Below, piece after piece: positions 44,253 through 53,774 of a stretch of DNA of 64,000 nt (its first letter is position 1; every line of letters begins with the position of its first letter). The position numbers and the translations under genes are program-made. Location of the stretch: positions 186,001-250,000 of the forward strand of contig NZ_RCWH01000007.1 of the NCBI RefSeq assembly GCF_003668635.1, given 5' to 3'. The notes beneath the pieces were generated by a model. It saw only the letters and a program-made list of their open reading frames with translations, ran no database searches and was not told the DNA's origin. Source of the DNA: Planomicrobium sp. Y74 (GTDB lineage Bacteria > Bacillota > Bacilli > Bacillales_A > Planococcaceae).

Positions 44253-45344
44253 TCAGGAGTTTTTCAGCGTTTCCGCCAGTACACGCGCGCCAATGTCGAG
44301 TGCATCGGGGTTAAACGTCATATCTGGATGATGAAGCCCCGGCGTCAAATCTGCGCCGACACCAATCATGGCCGCTTTCAGTTCCGGTTTACGGATTGTG
44401 TAGAAATGAAAATCATCTGCTCCTGGAGTATGCAGCGGTTCGGCTGTGTTATCATCACCAACCACATTTTGGATAGCCATCCGAGCAATTTCCATCGCTT
44501 CGTCCGAAACTTCCGCAGCCGGCGTATAATCAGTCCATTCCCAGTCAATCCCGACATTATAAAGTTTAGCTATAGACGCAAAACCCTCGTCGATGCGCTT
44601 CCGCAGTTCATCCATCAATTCGTTCGATTGTGAACGGACATCGAGCCCAAACGTCGCGCTGCCCGGAATGATGTTCAAACTCTCCCCGCCCATCTGCACA
44701 TTCGTCAGCTTCGCCGAATAGGATTCGAACGGTGAAAAATAAACCGATTTTACAAACTGGTGGATTGCCGCAATAACATCCATCGCATTTCTGCCTTGGT
44801 GCGGACGGGCCCCATGCGCATCGTCCCCAGTGATTTTCCCTCGCAGGAAAATCCCAGCGCCATGATGCAGAGCCGGCGACACTTTACCGAGCGGCAACTC
44901 TTCAGCCGGGCGCAAATGGACGCCGAACAGATGGCTGACGCCTTCCACCGCTCCCCGTTTAATCATCGACAGCGAACCGTTGCCTTGTTCTTCCGCAGGC
45001 TGGAAGATAAAACGCACACGTTTCGTCAGTGTTTCATTCCGCAGGTACAGCAAAGCGCCGAGCACCATCGCCATATTGGCGTCGTGGCCGCAGGAATGAT
45101 TCGCCTGCATCACACCGCCGACTTCCTGCCAAAGCGCGTCGATGTCTGCACGCACTGCGACAGTCTCGTCGCCTTCCCCAATTTCCGCAATCAAACCGGT
45201 GAGGTCGTCGAAAATATTATAGCGGACATCCAACTCGTTCATAATATCCTTTAATTTCTCAGTCGTTTGGAACTCTTTCCAGCTGACTTCGGGATTCGCA
45301 TGAAAATGATTAAAGTACTCCTGGATCTGCTGTTTAATTTCCAT
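44253..45344 (-). CDS. M20-family amidohydrolase (N-acyl amino acid deacylase-like)
   Basis: I start the 363-aa protein at the ATG at 45344 because AAAGGGTG lies 8 nt upstream; the GTG at 45353 overlaps the previous stop but has no ribosome site. The fold is a two-domain M20 metal hydrolase: VRADIDALW, NHSCGHDANMAM (metal ligands), FQPAEEQGNG with the catalytic Glu, and HTPGADDFHFY near the end. It hydrolyses an amide bond such as in N-acyl amino acids or small peptides. It directly follows an enolase-superfamily epimerase gene. Racemase/deacylase pairs of this kind are known from N-succinylamino acid pathways for D-amino acids, one possible role. Confidence 0.9.
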   Translation of the reverse strand: MEIKQQIQEYFNHFHANPEVSWKEFQTTEKLKDIMNELDVRYNIFDDLTGLIAEIGEGDETVAVRADIDALWQEVGGVMQANHSCGHDANMAMVLGALLYLRNETLTKRVRFIFQPAEEQGNGSLSMIKRGAVEGVSHLFGVHLRPAEELPLGKVSPALHHGAGIFLRGKITGDDAHGARPHQGRNAMDVIAAIHQFVKSVYFSPFESYSAKLTNVQMGGESLNIIPGSATFGLDVRSQSNELMDELRKRIDEGFASIAKLYNVGIDWEWTDYTPAAEVSDEAMEIARMAIQNVVGDDNTAEPLHTPGADDFHFYTIRKPELKAAMIGVGADLTPGLHHPDMTFNPDALDIGARVLAETLKNS

Positions 45345-45349
45345 CCTGT

Positions 45350-46465
45350 TCACCCTTTCACTGTTGTCGATTTTGTCGTGAGTTTTTCTAATTGGCCCAT
45401 ATCGACGTCTATTCCAAGACCGGGCTTGCCGCTCAGCTTCACATAAGGAAGCTCATAATGGAGATTGCCGATTTCTTCTGCGAATAAAAGCGGTCCCGTC
45501 AGCTCAGCCGTTTGGATATTCTTGCGTGACATGACAGCGTGATAGCCCGCCGCGGAACCGATAGAGGATTCCACCATCGAGCCGATCTGCGCTATGATTC
45601 CCGCCGCTTCAGCGGCTTTTGCCATTTGCACGGCCGGGAATATTCCGCCCGCTTTCATCAATTTGATGTTTATGTAATCAGCTGCTTCCAAACGGATGAT
45701 CTCCAGCACATCTTCCATCGTCTGCACACTTTCATCCGCCATAATCGGCGTCGACACTTTGCGTCTCACTTCAGCAAGTCCGCGGATGTTGCCCATCCGG
45801 ATCGGCTGTTCAATCCAGGTAAGATTTGCGCCTTCGAGGTAATTGATCGTCTGCACAGCGAGCCCGACCGTTTTCCATCCCTGATTCACATCAATCCGGA
45901 TCGGCATTTCATCCCCCACTGCTTCACGTACGGCATAAATCCGGGCGATGTCGAGTGCGGCATCATCCAGTCCAACTTTCAGCTTCAAACTGGAGAATCC
46001 CTGCGCCACTGCCTGCTTCGCTTTCTCCGCCATAATTTCCGGCATTTCAATATTCAGCACTTTCGGATACTGCAGATTGTCATGCGCTCGTCCGCCGATC
46101 AAATTATAGACAGGCTGCCTAGTCGCTTTGCCCATCAAATCATAACAGGCAATATCAATGGCGGCTTTCGCTGCGGGATTGCCGGAGATTGCGGCATCCA
46201 TTTTGTGATGAATATGCTCTATATCGAATGGACTCTCATTGATAATTTGCGGCACCAGCACATTCTTCAAAATCTCAAATGCCGCCTCCACCTGTTCTCC
46301 GGTAACATGCTCATCCGGCACAGCCTCGCCGTAGCCCACGATTCCATCGTCCGTCTCAAACCTGACAATAATCGCCGCCATGCTCGGATAGCTGGCATAC
46401 GAAATGATGAACGGCTCTTTCAACGGAAAGTTCACCGAATAAATATCTGCTTTGATGATTTTCAT
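45350..46465 (-). CDS. Enolase-superfamily epimerase/racemase (dipeptide epimerase-like)
   Basis: The 371-aa product has the capping domain plus barrel of the muconate lactonising subgroup. Catalytic features are SLKLKVG (KxK Lys on strand 2), the metal ligands in RIDVNQGW, WIEQPI and MADESVQT, and the opposite Lys in INIKLMKAGG. It ends with GKPGLGIDVD. It lacks the DFDPP motif that the Ala-Glu epimerase at 60273-61379 carries; the same place reads AELTGPLLF. So the substrate probably differs: another dipeptide, or an N-acyl amino acid. An AAGGAG ribosome site precedes the ATG. It is co-transcribed with the M20 amidohydrolase. Confidence 0.88.
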   Translation of the reverse strand: MKIIKADIYSVNFPLKEPFIISYASYPSMAAIIVRFETDDGIVGYGEAVPDEHVTGEQVEAAFEILKNVLVPQIINESPFDIEHIHHKMDAAISGNPAAKAAIDIACYDLMGKATRQPVYNLIGGRAHDNLQYPKVLNIEMPEIMAEKAKQAVAQGFSSLKLKVGLDDAALDIARIYAVREAVGDEMPIRIDVNQGWKTVGLAVQTINYLEGANLTWIEQPIRMGNIRGLAEVRRKVSTPIMADESVQTMEDVLEIIRLEAADYINIKLMKAGGIFPAVQMAKAAEAAGIIAQIGSMVESSIGSAAGYHAVMSRKNIQTAELTGPLLFAEEIGNLHYELPYVKLSGKPGLGIDVDMGQLEKLTTKSTTVKG

Positions 46466-46560
46466 GTGGGGTTCGCTCCTTTGGGTGAGTGTATATATAT
46501 GATTGTATCTTTATTTGTGGGGGGTTGCTAGGGTGGTGGGTACTCACATGGGTGAAGTGG

Positions 46561-46868
46561 TATCTTATGATTTTGGATGGGTATCTTATGATTTTGCATT
46601 TCTATCTTACGATTTTAGAGTTGTATCTTATGGTTTGCGGTTCTTATCTTACGAATCCAAATTTCCTCCGGCTCTCATCAAGAGAAAAGTGCATTCGAAT
46701 GGAAAGCAGTCCGCCGCTAGCGCGGACTGCCCAGTGGGCGGCGATCCCGCCGCCCGATTTTGGCTAATAGTGGGTTGATTCTCATGGGTGGAAATCTGTC
46801 TTATGATTTCGCGTTTTTATCTTACGTTTTTCGAGTTGTATCTTACGATTTTCCACTTCTATCTTACA
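46561..46868 (+). repeat. Compound repeat locus R4: array B, core, array B
   Basis: Array B motifs start at 46561, 46582, 46603, 46624 and 46645. The core is 46706-46730 plus 46736-46755. A second array B starts at 46797, 46818, 46839 and 46860. All steps are 21 bp. There is no array A here. The locus lies between the start of the epimerase gene and the terminator of the NERD gene. Confidence 0.92.
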
Positions 46869-46896
46869 GCTTCATATTTCACCGCATATTCCCCAA

Positions 46897-46925
46897 CAAA
46901 AAAAGCATTCATTTTTCATGAATGC
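46897..46925 (-). terminator. Terminator overlapping the end of the NERD gene
   Basis: GCATTCAT (46905-46912) pairs with ATGAATGC (46918-46925) and is followed on the minus strand by TTTTTTTG. The TGA stop (46909-46911) lies inside the stem. Confidence 0.85.
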
Positions 46926-47886
46926 CCGCCTGCACCTCTCTATAATATCTTCGCATTTTATTGTTGCCGACTCTTTTATAGAGCGGATTTTTCAAGATAT
47001 TCCTTGCTGTTGACAGATGCTCCAATTCTAAAAAATCTTTGCATTCGGCTGCTGAAATACTTGGCTTTATTAACTTAAACCATTCTCTGATTGCTTCATG
47101 GTGAGCATCTGAGCTTATCAGTTTGCATTCAGGGCAATGCCAAGAGCGTTTGCACCGCTCCATTTTAATAATTTTGCAACTCGGACAATATACTCCTTTA
47201 CCGATTTCACTGGGCTTGATTCCATATTTCGATGCTAGTGGAAAAGGATTGAATTCTGATGCAATACTGAGTAACCGCTGCCCCAATTGATGCATTTCAA
47301 ACTCAGAAATCTGTTCCGACGGCATGTTGAAATTATGCAGTCGGATCATCACTTCGTCTGCGCTCCAAATTACCGATCCAGGCGGCGTGTCGACTACGAT
47401 TTGATTGGGATAAGCAATAACCAGGAAAGCATGGACTGGAAGAGTGAAATCCAGACTTTTAAGCACGCTTTCAAATTTCCATTTAATCACTTCAGCCTGA
47501 ACCAGCGGACTCGGATACCCCCTTTCTTCACCCGACGCTTTCGTTTGGTGCAGACCGCTGGGGTTTACAGTGAACCGGAGTCTTCCTGACAGATTCTTCA
47601 CTTCCAATAAAATCACACAGGACTGCGTCAACAGGACCGTATCGACTTGGAATTCTACATTAGTCGAAATCGACAAATCCTGAATAATCAGGTATGGATA
47701 TTCAGGCTCAAAATACCTCATTAGATGATCCAGCCGTTCTTCCCCACCAAATCCGGCATTGATGGAATTGATACGTTCCTTAAATACTTCCTGTTTTAGA
47801 TGATTTGCCGGCAAGCGTTTTACCAAAGCTCCAAAACCATCAACTATAACCGGAAGTTTTCGATTTTTGATAATTATTTCAGCCAC
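46909..47886 (-). CDS. NERD domain protein with a C-terminal zinc ribbon
   Basis: The 325-aa product has a NERD (nuclease-related) domain at about residues 40-160: GFGGEERLDHLM, VEFQVDTVLLT and VILLEVKNLSGRL carry the conserved Gly, Asp and Glu-x-Lys of the restriction-endonuclease-like core. Near residue 230 is a zinc ribbon, CPSC ... CPEC. The rest (EWFKLIKPSISAAECKDF) is probably a small helical domain for binding. NERD proteins are thought to process DNA or RNA, but a defined reaction is rarely known. The start is a GTG at 47886 without a clear ribosome site. The gene stands alone, with compound repeats on both sides. Confidence 0.88.
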   Translation of the reverse strand: MAEIIIKNRKLPVIVDGFGALVKRLPANHLKQEVFKERINSINAGFGGEERLDHLMRYFEPEYPYLIIQDLSISTNVEFQVDTVLLTQSCVILLEVKNLSGRLRFTVNPSGLHQTKASGEERGYPSPLVQAEVIKWKFESVLKSLDFTLPVHAFLVIAYPNQIVVDTPPGSVIWSADEVMIRLHNFNMPSEQISEFEMHQLGQRLLSIASEFNPFPLASKYGIKPSEIGKGVYCPSCKIIKMERCKRSWHCPECKLISSDAHHEAIREWFKLIKPSISAAECKDFLELEHLSTARNILKNPLYKRVGNNKMRRYYREVQAGIHEK

Positions 47887-48053
47887 CCTTGTCTAAAGAG
47901 TAGCACAGTTAAAAGTATAATTCCATATTTATCCAAATATCATATTTGGAAGCGTATATTGCGTCAAAAATTAGATTTGTCCCTAAGATTATGCGGTTTA
48001 TATTGTTTTTATGACTTTCGCTGTGATCAATGTATCATATAATACTAGACGGC

Positions 48054-48840
48054 TACCTTACGATTTCGCATTTCTATCTTACGTTTTTCGAGTTGTATCT
48101 TACGGTTTGTAACTTTTATCTTACGAATCCACATTTTCTCCGCCTTCAATCAAAAGAAAAGAACATTTGAATGGAAAGCAGCCCACGCGCGAGCGCGGAC
48201 TGTCCAGTGGGCGGCGGCCGCCGCCCGATCTTGGCTAATAGTGAGTTGGCTCACAAGGGTGAAGTTCTGTCTTATGATTTTGGGCGGCTATCTTATGATT
48301 TCGCATTTCTATCTTACGTTTTTCGAGTTGTATCTTACGGTTTACACCTCTTACCTTACGTATCCATATCCCCTCCGGCTCTCATCAAGAGAAAAGTGCA
48401 TTCGAATGGATAGCAGTCCGCTAGCGGACTGCCCAGTGGGCGGCGGCCGCCGCCCGATCCATTCAGATAGTGGGTTGACTCCCATGGGTGAAGTTCTATC
48501 TTATGATTTTGGGTGGGTATCTTATAATTTCGCATTTCCATCTTACGTTTTTCGAGTTCTATCTTACGGTTTACACCTCTTACCTTACGTATCCATATCC
48601 CCTCCGGCTCTCATCAAGAGAAAAGTGCATTCGAATGGAAAGCAGTCCGCTAGCGGACTGCCCAGTGGGCGGCGGCCGCCGCCCGATCAATTCAGATAGT
48701 GGGTTGGCTCCCATGTACGAAGTTCTATCTTATGGTTTTAGGCGTCTCTCTTACGCTTTTCCATTTCTATCTTATGTTTTTTCACTTCTATCTTATATTT
48801 TATAAGTTTTATCTTACGCTCCTCGGCTTTTGCCTCACCG
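48054..48840 (+). repeat. Compound repeat locus R5: four array B blocks and three cores
   Basis: Array B motifs start at 48054, 48075, 48096, 48117; at 48268, 48289, 48310, 48331, 48352; at 48497, 48518, 48539, 48560, 48581; and at 48726, 48747, 48768, 48789, 48810, with a degenerate one at 48831. Cores lie at 48178-48226, 48413-48455 and 48642-48684. The unit length is 229 bp for the second and third units. All steps inside arrays are 21 bp. The region 47887-48050 before it shows no gene. Confidence 0.92.
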
Positions 48841-48869
48841 ATATCCTCTTACCACCCATATCCACTAAC

Positions 48870-48897
48870 AAAAAAAAGCCCCCCTCACAGGCGGCTC
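48870..48897 (-). terminator. Terminator overlapping the end of the RocB-like gene
   Basis: On the minus strand AGCCGCC pairs with GGGGGGCT around a short loop and eight T follow. The TAA stop of the gene (48885 onward) is in or next to the loop region, so the gene end and terminator overlap. Confidence 0.7.
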
Positions 48898-50498
48898 TTA
48901 ACTGGTATAGATAGAATCATTTCCTCCAGCAGTGCTGGCATCTGTTCGAATGCGTTTTTGATGTGGAGGCGTTCGGTTCGTTTATGGGCATCCTTTCCGA
49001 ATTGGCCGATGTTGAGAACTGGTGCTCTTAATTGCTTCATGGCCTGGAACGGGATGCTGTAGGAATCGCCGTAGACTGGGGTATTGCTTTCATAAGTGAC
49101 CCAGCCGTCTTCCTGGTCGCCGTAATTGACGTAGCTCAAATCGGAAATGCCGTTGAAGTAATGGATTTGATTGAGCTGATAGCCGAATTTCGCCTTGGCG
49201 TTTTCCGTGACCTGTTCAACCAAGCGTTTAACCAGTTCGTCTTCAGATGAGTTGACCGCCGGGTAATATGGCGGCGCGAACATGATAACGATTGCCGGCG
49301 TCAGTTCCTGGCAATTGAGCAGGAGGATGTCGGTGATGTGCATCGATTTCTCGCGCACATCCCATTCCGGATGCATCAGCGTATCATGGATCAAGTCGTT
49401 GAAATACTCAACGCCGAATTTCTCGAGCGCATATCTGACCAATTCCTCGTAGCGCATAACCTCGATGTCACCCACAGGTTCGATGTTTTCATTGCGGCAC
49501 ATCGAACGGTAATCGGCCATACAATGGGCGGCGGCATCTTTTGCCACGCCTTCGAACAAGTCGAAAACCTCTTTGGCGCTGTGTTCCATGATGAAAACAT
49601 TGTACATGGCATATGTCCGGTATGGCGTTTGCGCCGAATAGGAATGCTTGATGTCACGCTGCGTCAGGGTTACCGGCAGCGGCGTCGTTTCGCCGTATAC
49701 CGTTTCCTTGAACGATGGATTCCATTCCATCCGGTGCGTCAGGTAAGTGGAAATATAGCTCGATGTGATGCCCGACAACGGTTCGCCGACATGCGTCTCT
49801 TTGCCGTAGAACATTGCGGACGGCATGATTTTGCCGATCGATCCCGTATAAATGTAATGGTCCTGATCTCCTGGCTTCTGTGCGAATGAAGGCTCGCCGT
49901 TAAGGAATAAAATATATTCAAGTCCGTATTCGCGTTCGAGGTCCAGCAATTTGCTGACACTGTAGCGCATGCCGGCAGAATTGACTTCTTCATCCGGAAC
50001 GGACAACAACAATAAGTTGACCTGCCATTCATTTGCGGCAGCTTTCTCAAGCATTGCCATATGCATTGCAATGCCCGCTTTCATATCCATCGTGCCGCGG
50101 CCGAAAAGGTATTCACCTGAATCGAGATCTGCTCTTGCATACTCATCGAGTTCATCACGGAAATCCTTTAGCGCTTCCGTCAGCTCAAGCGGTTTGCAGG
50201 CAAGCGGCTCCAGGTCACCGTATTCCTCCGTTTCTACTGTATCGAAATGGCTCATCAGAACGATAGTATCCGTGGCGTCAGGATGTTTATATAACGCGGT
50301 GACGTATTGGCGGTCCCAATTGACTTCACCAAGATAAATCTTTTCAGGATTTTCCTGGAAGTAAGGAATCTGCTCCAGCTTTTCCTTCAAGTTATAAGCA
50401 AATGCCACTTCCCCCTCCGACAGCGTGATGCTGTTCCAACTGACCATTTCACAAAGCAAGTCCTTCAATTTCTCCGGTGTTCCCCATAATAGACCCAT
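48885..50498 (-). CDS. rocB: M20-family peptidase, RocB-like
   Basis: The 537-aa product matches the long RocB type of M20 proteins in size and start (LWGTPEKLKDLLCEMVSWNSIT). Metal-binding blocks are VLMSHFDTVE and FGRGTMDMKAGI, with LLLSVPDEEVNSAGM holding the catalytic Glu. In B. subtilis, RocB belongs to arginine use, though its exact reaction is not settled. The gene begins 3 nt after the aminotransferase stop, with AGAGGGG as ribosome site inside the end of that gene, so the two form an operon. The pair suggests peptide or amino acid breakdown with transamination. Confidence 0.88.
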   Translation of the reverse strand: MGLLWGTPEKLKDLLCEMVSWNSITLSEGEVAFAYNLKEKLEQIPYFQENPEKIYLGEVNWDRQYVTALYKHPDATDTIVLMSHFDTVETEEYGDLEPLACKPLELTEALKDFRDELDEYARADLDSGEYLFGRGTMDMKAGIAMHMAMLEKAAANEWQVNLLLLSVPDEEVNSAGMRYSVSKLLDLEREYGLEYILFLNGEPSFAQKPGDQDHYIYTGSIGKIMPSAMFYGKETHVGEPLSGITSSYISTYLTHRMEWNPSFKETVYGETTPLPVTLTQRDIKHSYSAQTPYRTYAMYNVFIMEHSAKEVFDLFEGVAKDAAAHCMADYRSMCRNENIEPVGDIEVMRYEELVRYALEKFGVEYFNDLIHDTLMHPEWDVREKSMHITDILLLNCQELTPAIVIMFAPPYYPAVNSSEDELVKRLVEQVTENAKAKFGYQLNQIHYFNGISDLSYVNYGDQEDGWVTYESNTPVYGDSYSIPFQAMKQLRAPVLNIGQFGKDAHKRTERLHIKNAFEQMPALLEEMILSIPVKSRL

Positions 50499-50501
50499 AA
50501 C

Positions 50502-51674
50502 TTATCCCCTCTCCGTCACTTGCACAGTTTTCAGCCATTCGGCCATCCGCTCCATCGCCTGCTCCAAAGTCGGCATTGCATAAGCATATGAAATGCGCAG
50601 GAAGCCCTCCCCGTATTTTGTGAAAGCTGAGCCTGGCACAGCCGCCACGCCCCCTTCTTTCAACAGGCGCGTAGCGAAGTCAAACGAGGAAAGGCCGAAT
50701 TTCTCAATGGACGGGAATATGTAGAAAGCTCCAGTCGGCTTGACGACATCAAACCCCATTTCCACTAACTTGCCGTAAACATAATCACGACGTGTTTTAT
50801 ACGCATCGTTCATTTCATTAGGCACAAATCGGTTGTTCTGCAGCGCCTCGATTGCCGCATGCTGGCTCGGCAATGAAGCGCAAACCGTATTGTACATATG
50901 CACTTTCAGCACATGTTTCATAAATTCTTCCGGCCCGAGCAAGAAGCCCATCCGCCAGCCTGTCATCGAATGCGATTTCGACAAGCCGTGCACCAGGAAG
51001 GTCCGGTCTTTAATCTCTTCATAGCACGCGAATGAAAAATGCTGTCCCTCAAAGACATTTTCAGAATAGATTTCATCCGATATGATGAATATCTCATGTT
51101 TTATCAAGACTTCAACCAATGCATCCGTATCTGCCTTGTTCAAGCTGACCCCCGTCGGATTCGAAGGGAAATTGAATAGCACAGCTTTTGTTTTATTCGT
51201 GATGGCCGCTTCCAAACGCTCCGGATCCGGCACAAGTCCCGTATCCGACGTATCGAGCAGAATCACTTTCCCGCCGTTCAACTCAACGAGCGGCACATAT
51301 CCCGTGTAGCAAGGCGCCGGAATAATGACTTCGTCGCCTTCTTCGATAATGGTACGCAGCAGCGAGTCAAGCGCTTCGCTGGCACCGTTCGTAATGATGA
51401 TTTCCGTCTGCGGATTATAGGACAGCCCGTATGTGTCACCGAAAAACGCCGCAACTTCCTGGCGCAGCTCAATCAGCCCAGCATTATGCGAATAGCTGGT
51501 TTTATTGGCCGCAATTGCCTCCATACCGGCTTTCTTCACCGCTTCCGGCGTCGGAAAATCCGGCTGCCCGATCGTTAAATTGATGGCATCCGGGTAATCG
51601 ACCAGCTGGTTGAAAAATTGGCGGATGCCGGATATAACGAGCGCTTCCGCCCGTGGATTAAGGGATAATGTCAT
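50502..51674 (-). CDS. Class I/II PLP-dependent aminotransferase (PatA-like)
   Basis: I start the 390-aa protein at the ATG at 51674, preceded by GGAG at 7 nt. PLP-binding blocks are TNGASEALDSLL, FNFPSNPTGVSL, ISDEIYSENVF and HGLSKSHSMTGWRMG, where the Lys of LSKSHSMTG forms the Schiff base; the conserved Arg near the end is in FLRISYAYA. It closely resembles the aminotransferase A/aspartate aminotransferase-like group. It is the first gene of an operon with the RocB-like peptidase. The amino donor cannot be told from sequence. Confidence 0.92.
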   Translation of the reverse strand: MTLSLNPRAEALVISGIRQFFNQLVDYPDAINLTIGQPDFPTPEAVKKAGMEAIAANKTSYSHNAGLIELRQEVAAFFGDTYGLSYNPQTEIIITNGASEALDSLLRTIIEEGDEVIIPAPCYTGYVPLVELNGGKVILLDTSDTGLVPDPERLEAAITNKTKAVLFNFPSNPTGVSLNKADTDALVEVLIKHEIFIISDEIYSENVFEGQHFSFACYEEIKDRTFLVHGLSKSHSMTGWRMGFLLGPEEFMKHVLKVHMYNTVCASLPSQHAAIEALQNNRFVPNEMNDAYKTRRDYVYGKLVEMGFDVVKPTGAFYIFPSIEKFGLSSFDFATRLLKEGGVAAVPGSAFTKYGEGFLRISYAYAMPTLEQAMERMAEWLKTVQVTERG

Positions 51675-51932
51675 AATAATCTCCGTTCCATTCATGGTTT
51701 TCTTCTATTATATTCTTTTTGCGCTGAATAATAACAGGCGGATATTCCTAAAGATAGTTGTATCCAGGTAATTTGAGCAATAAAATCATCAGCTTACTCG
51801 CCGATTGCCCTGTTGTCCTCATCATAATTAATAATGCCGATTAGGACAAGAGAAAACGGTTGGATTGTGCCTGAATGGAGACAGATTACTATTTGCGTGT
51901 CTCTTCTTTTGATGAGAGACATTGGAAAAGTC

Positions 51933-52728
51933 GGCACGTTAAGTAAAATGGCTTATACGTCAGCATATCTGCTCTATACGACACTAAACAGCATCTATAC
52001 GACACTATCTCGCCGCTATACGTCACTTTATCTCCACCCTAGCGAGTCAACCCCCTTTTAGCGAAGATCGGGCGGCGGCCGAAGCGCCGCCCACTGGGCA
52101 GTCCGCCGCCAGCGCGGGCTGCTTTCCATTTGAATGCTCTTTTCTTTTGGTGAGAGTCGGAGGAAGTCTCGGTTTTGTAAGATAAAAGGTGGAAACCGTA
52201 AGATAAAAATGCGTAACCATAAGATAGCCGCCCAAAACCGTAAGATAGAACTCTACCCATGCAAGTCAACCCCCTCTTCGAATTGATCGGGCGGCGGCCG
52301 AAGCGCCGCCCACTGGGCAGTCCGCCGCCAGCGCGGGCTGCTTTCCATTTGAATGCTCTTTTCTTTTGGTGAGAGTCGGAGGAAGTCTCGGTTTTGTAAG
52401 ATAAAAGGTGGAAATCATAAGATAAAATCCGAAAAACGTAAGATAAAAACATGAAATCATAAGATAGACACCCAAAACCATAAGATAGAATTTCACCCAA
52501 GCAACTCAACCCACTATCGGCAAATTCCGGGCGGCGGCCGAACCGCCGCCCACTTAGCAGTCCGCTGCTCGCAGCGGACTGCTTTCAATTCAGATGCACT
52601 TTTCTTTTGGTGAGATCCGGAGGAAATGTGCATTCGTAAGATAAGAACCGCAAACCATAAGATACAACTCGAAAAACGTAAGATAAAAATGCGTAACCGT
52701 AAGATAGCCGGCACAAGTCATAAGATAG
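51933..52728 (-). repeat. Compound repeat locus R6: array A, then three core + array B units
   Basis: The GGCACGTTA boundary is at 51933 and array A motifs start at 51954, 51975, 51996 and 52017. Cores lie at 52070-52123, 52289-52341 and 52529-52582. Array B motifs (CGTAAGATA on the plus strand) start at 52176, 52197, 52218, 52239; at 52395, 52416, 52437, 52458, 52479; and at 52635, 52656, 52677, 52698, 52719. All steps are 21 bp. The locus is inverted relative to R1. The 51675-51930 part upstream of it has no gene. Confidence 0.92.
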
Positions 52729-52775
52729 AATTTCACCCAAGCAACACAACCCACTCATCAACCACCACCCACAAC

Positions 52776-52808
52776 AAAAAAACGGCCCAGCATCAGCCGA
52801 ACCGTTTC
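52776..52808 (-). terminator. Terminator overlapping the end of the EamA transporter gene
   Basis: Read on the minus strand, AAACGGTTCGGC pairs with GCTGGGCCGTTT through all 12 positions if G-U pairs are allowed, with loop TGAT, followed by TTTTTTTG. Confidence 0.8.
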
Positions 52809-53713
52809 CTTCTTTTATTGAGCAGATCTTCTGCCGCACCGGAGCCGAACAGGACGCCGATTACAATCAGCACGAAGCCGCCCAAGTGGCCGGGCAGAAT
52901 GGTTTCATTCAAAATGATGGCCGCGGCGACCAGTGAGAACAGCGTGTTGAGGTTCATGAATATCGCCGCTTTTGTTGGGCCGGCCTGGCCGATTGAATAA
53001 TTGTAGAGCATGTGCCCCACGGATGTGCCGAGGACGGCCGAAAAGATGAACGCCAGCCAGAATATCGGCGGAACTTCGGCGAATGCTGCCATGCCGCCCG
53101 GTTCCTGCACCAGCGAGATGAGGAAGAGCACGACGCTGCCGGTGATGAACATATAGCCGGTCATCAGCCGCGGATCGAGATTTTTCGCCGCGTTGGCGAT
53201 GACGATATAGCTGAGCACCTGTGTCAAAATCGAGATGAAGACGAACAGGTCGCCGATGTTCATGCCGCTCGTCGGACCGCTGCCGACGCGCACGGTGATG
53301 ATCACTCCGGCAAGGCCGATGACGACACCGAGCCATTGCAGGCGCGATGGATAATTTCTCATGATGAGCGACACTAATACCGCCGTCAGCATCGGACCCG
53401 TACCAAGGATCAACCCGGCGTTGGTGCCGGTGGTCAAAGTCAGCGCATTCGACAGGAAATAATGATGCGAGACGACATTCAGCAATGCCCCGAGCAGGAT
53501 ATACTTCCAATCGATGCGCGATGGCCAGCGCAGCATCCGGAAATAGGCCAGAATGACAAAGACTGATACTCCTGCGAGGAGAATCCGGAATGCCGTCAAC
53601 GTAACAGGGCCGACAAATTCGACCATATATTTAACTGTTGCGAGATTAAATCCCCAAACGATCATGACACCCGTCAGGATCATATATACTTTCCATTGCT
53701 TCAATCCAGTCAT
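52793..53713 (-). CDS. EamA/DMT-superfamily transporter
   Basis: The 306-aa product has ten membrane segments in two repeated EamA halves (IVWGFNLATVKYMVEFVGPV and GDLFVFISILTQVLSYIV onwards), the usual length for drug/metabolite exporters of the YdcZ/RhaT-like superfamily. The substrate is unknown. The ATG at 53713 lies only 1 nt after AAGG; the TTG at 53704 would be at a better distance, so the real start may be 9 nt later. It forms a single unit between the PanF gene and repeat locus R6. Confidence 0.9.
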   Translation of the reverse strand: MTGLKQWKVYMILTGVMIVWGFNLATVKYMVEFVGPVTLTAFRILLAGVSVFVILAYFRMLRWPSRIDWKYILLGALLNVVSHHYFLSNALTLTTGTNAGLILGTGPMLTAVLVSLIMRNYPSRLQWLGVVIGLAGVIITVRVGSGPTSGMNIGDLFVFISILTQVLSYIVIANAAKNLDPRLMTGYMFITGSVVLFLISLVQEPGGMAAFAEVPPIFWLAFIFSAVLGTSVGHMLYNYSIGQAGPTKAAIFMNLNTLFSLVAAAIILNETILPGHLGGFVLIVIGVLFGSGAAEDLLNKRRKRFG

Positions 53714-53774
53714 GCCTTCTTTCGGGTTTCGAATAAATATTCATTTTACGCCCTGTTGAATGGATTGTAAATAA

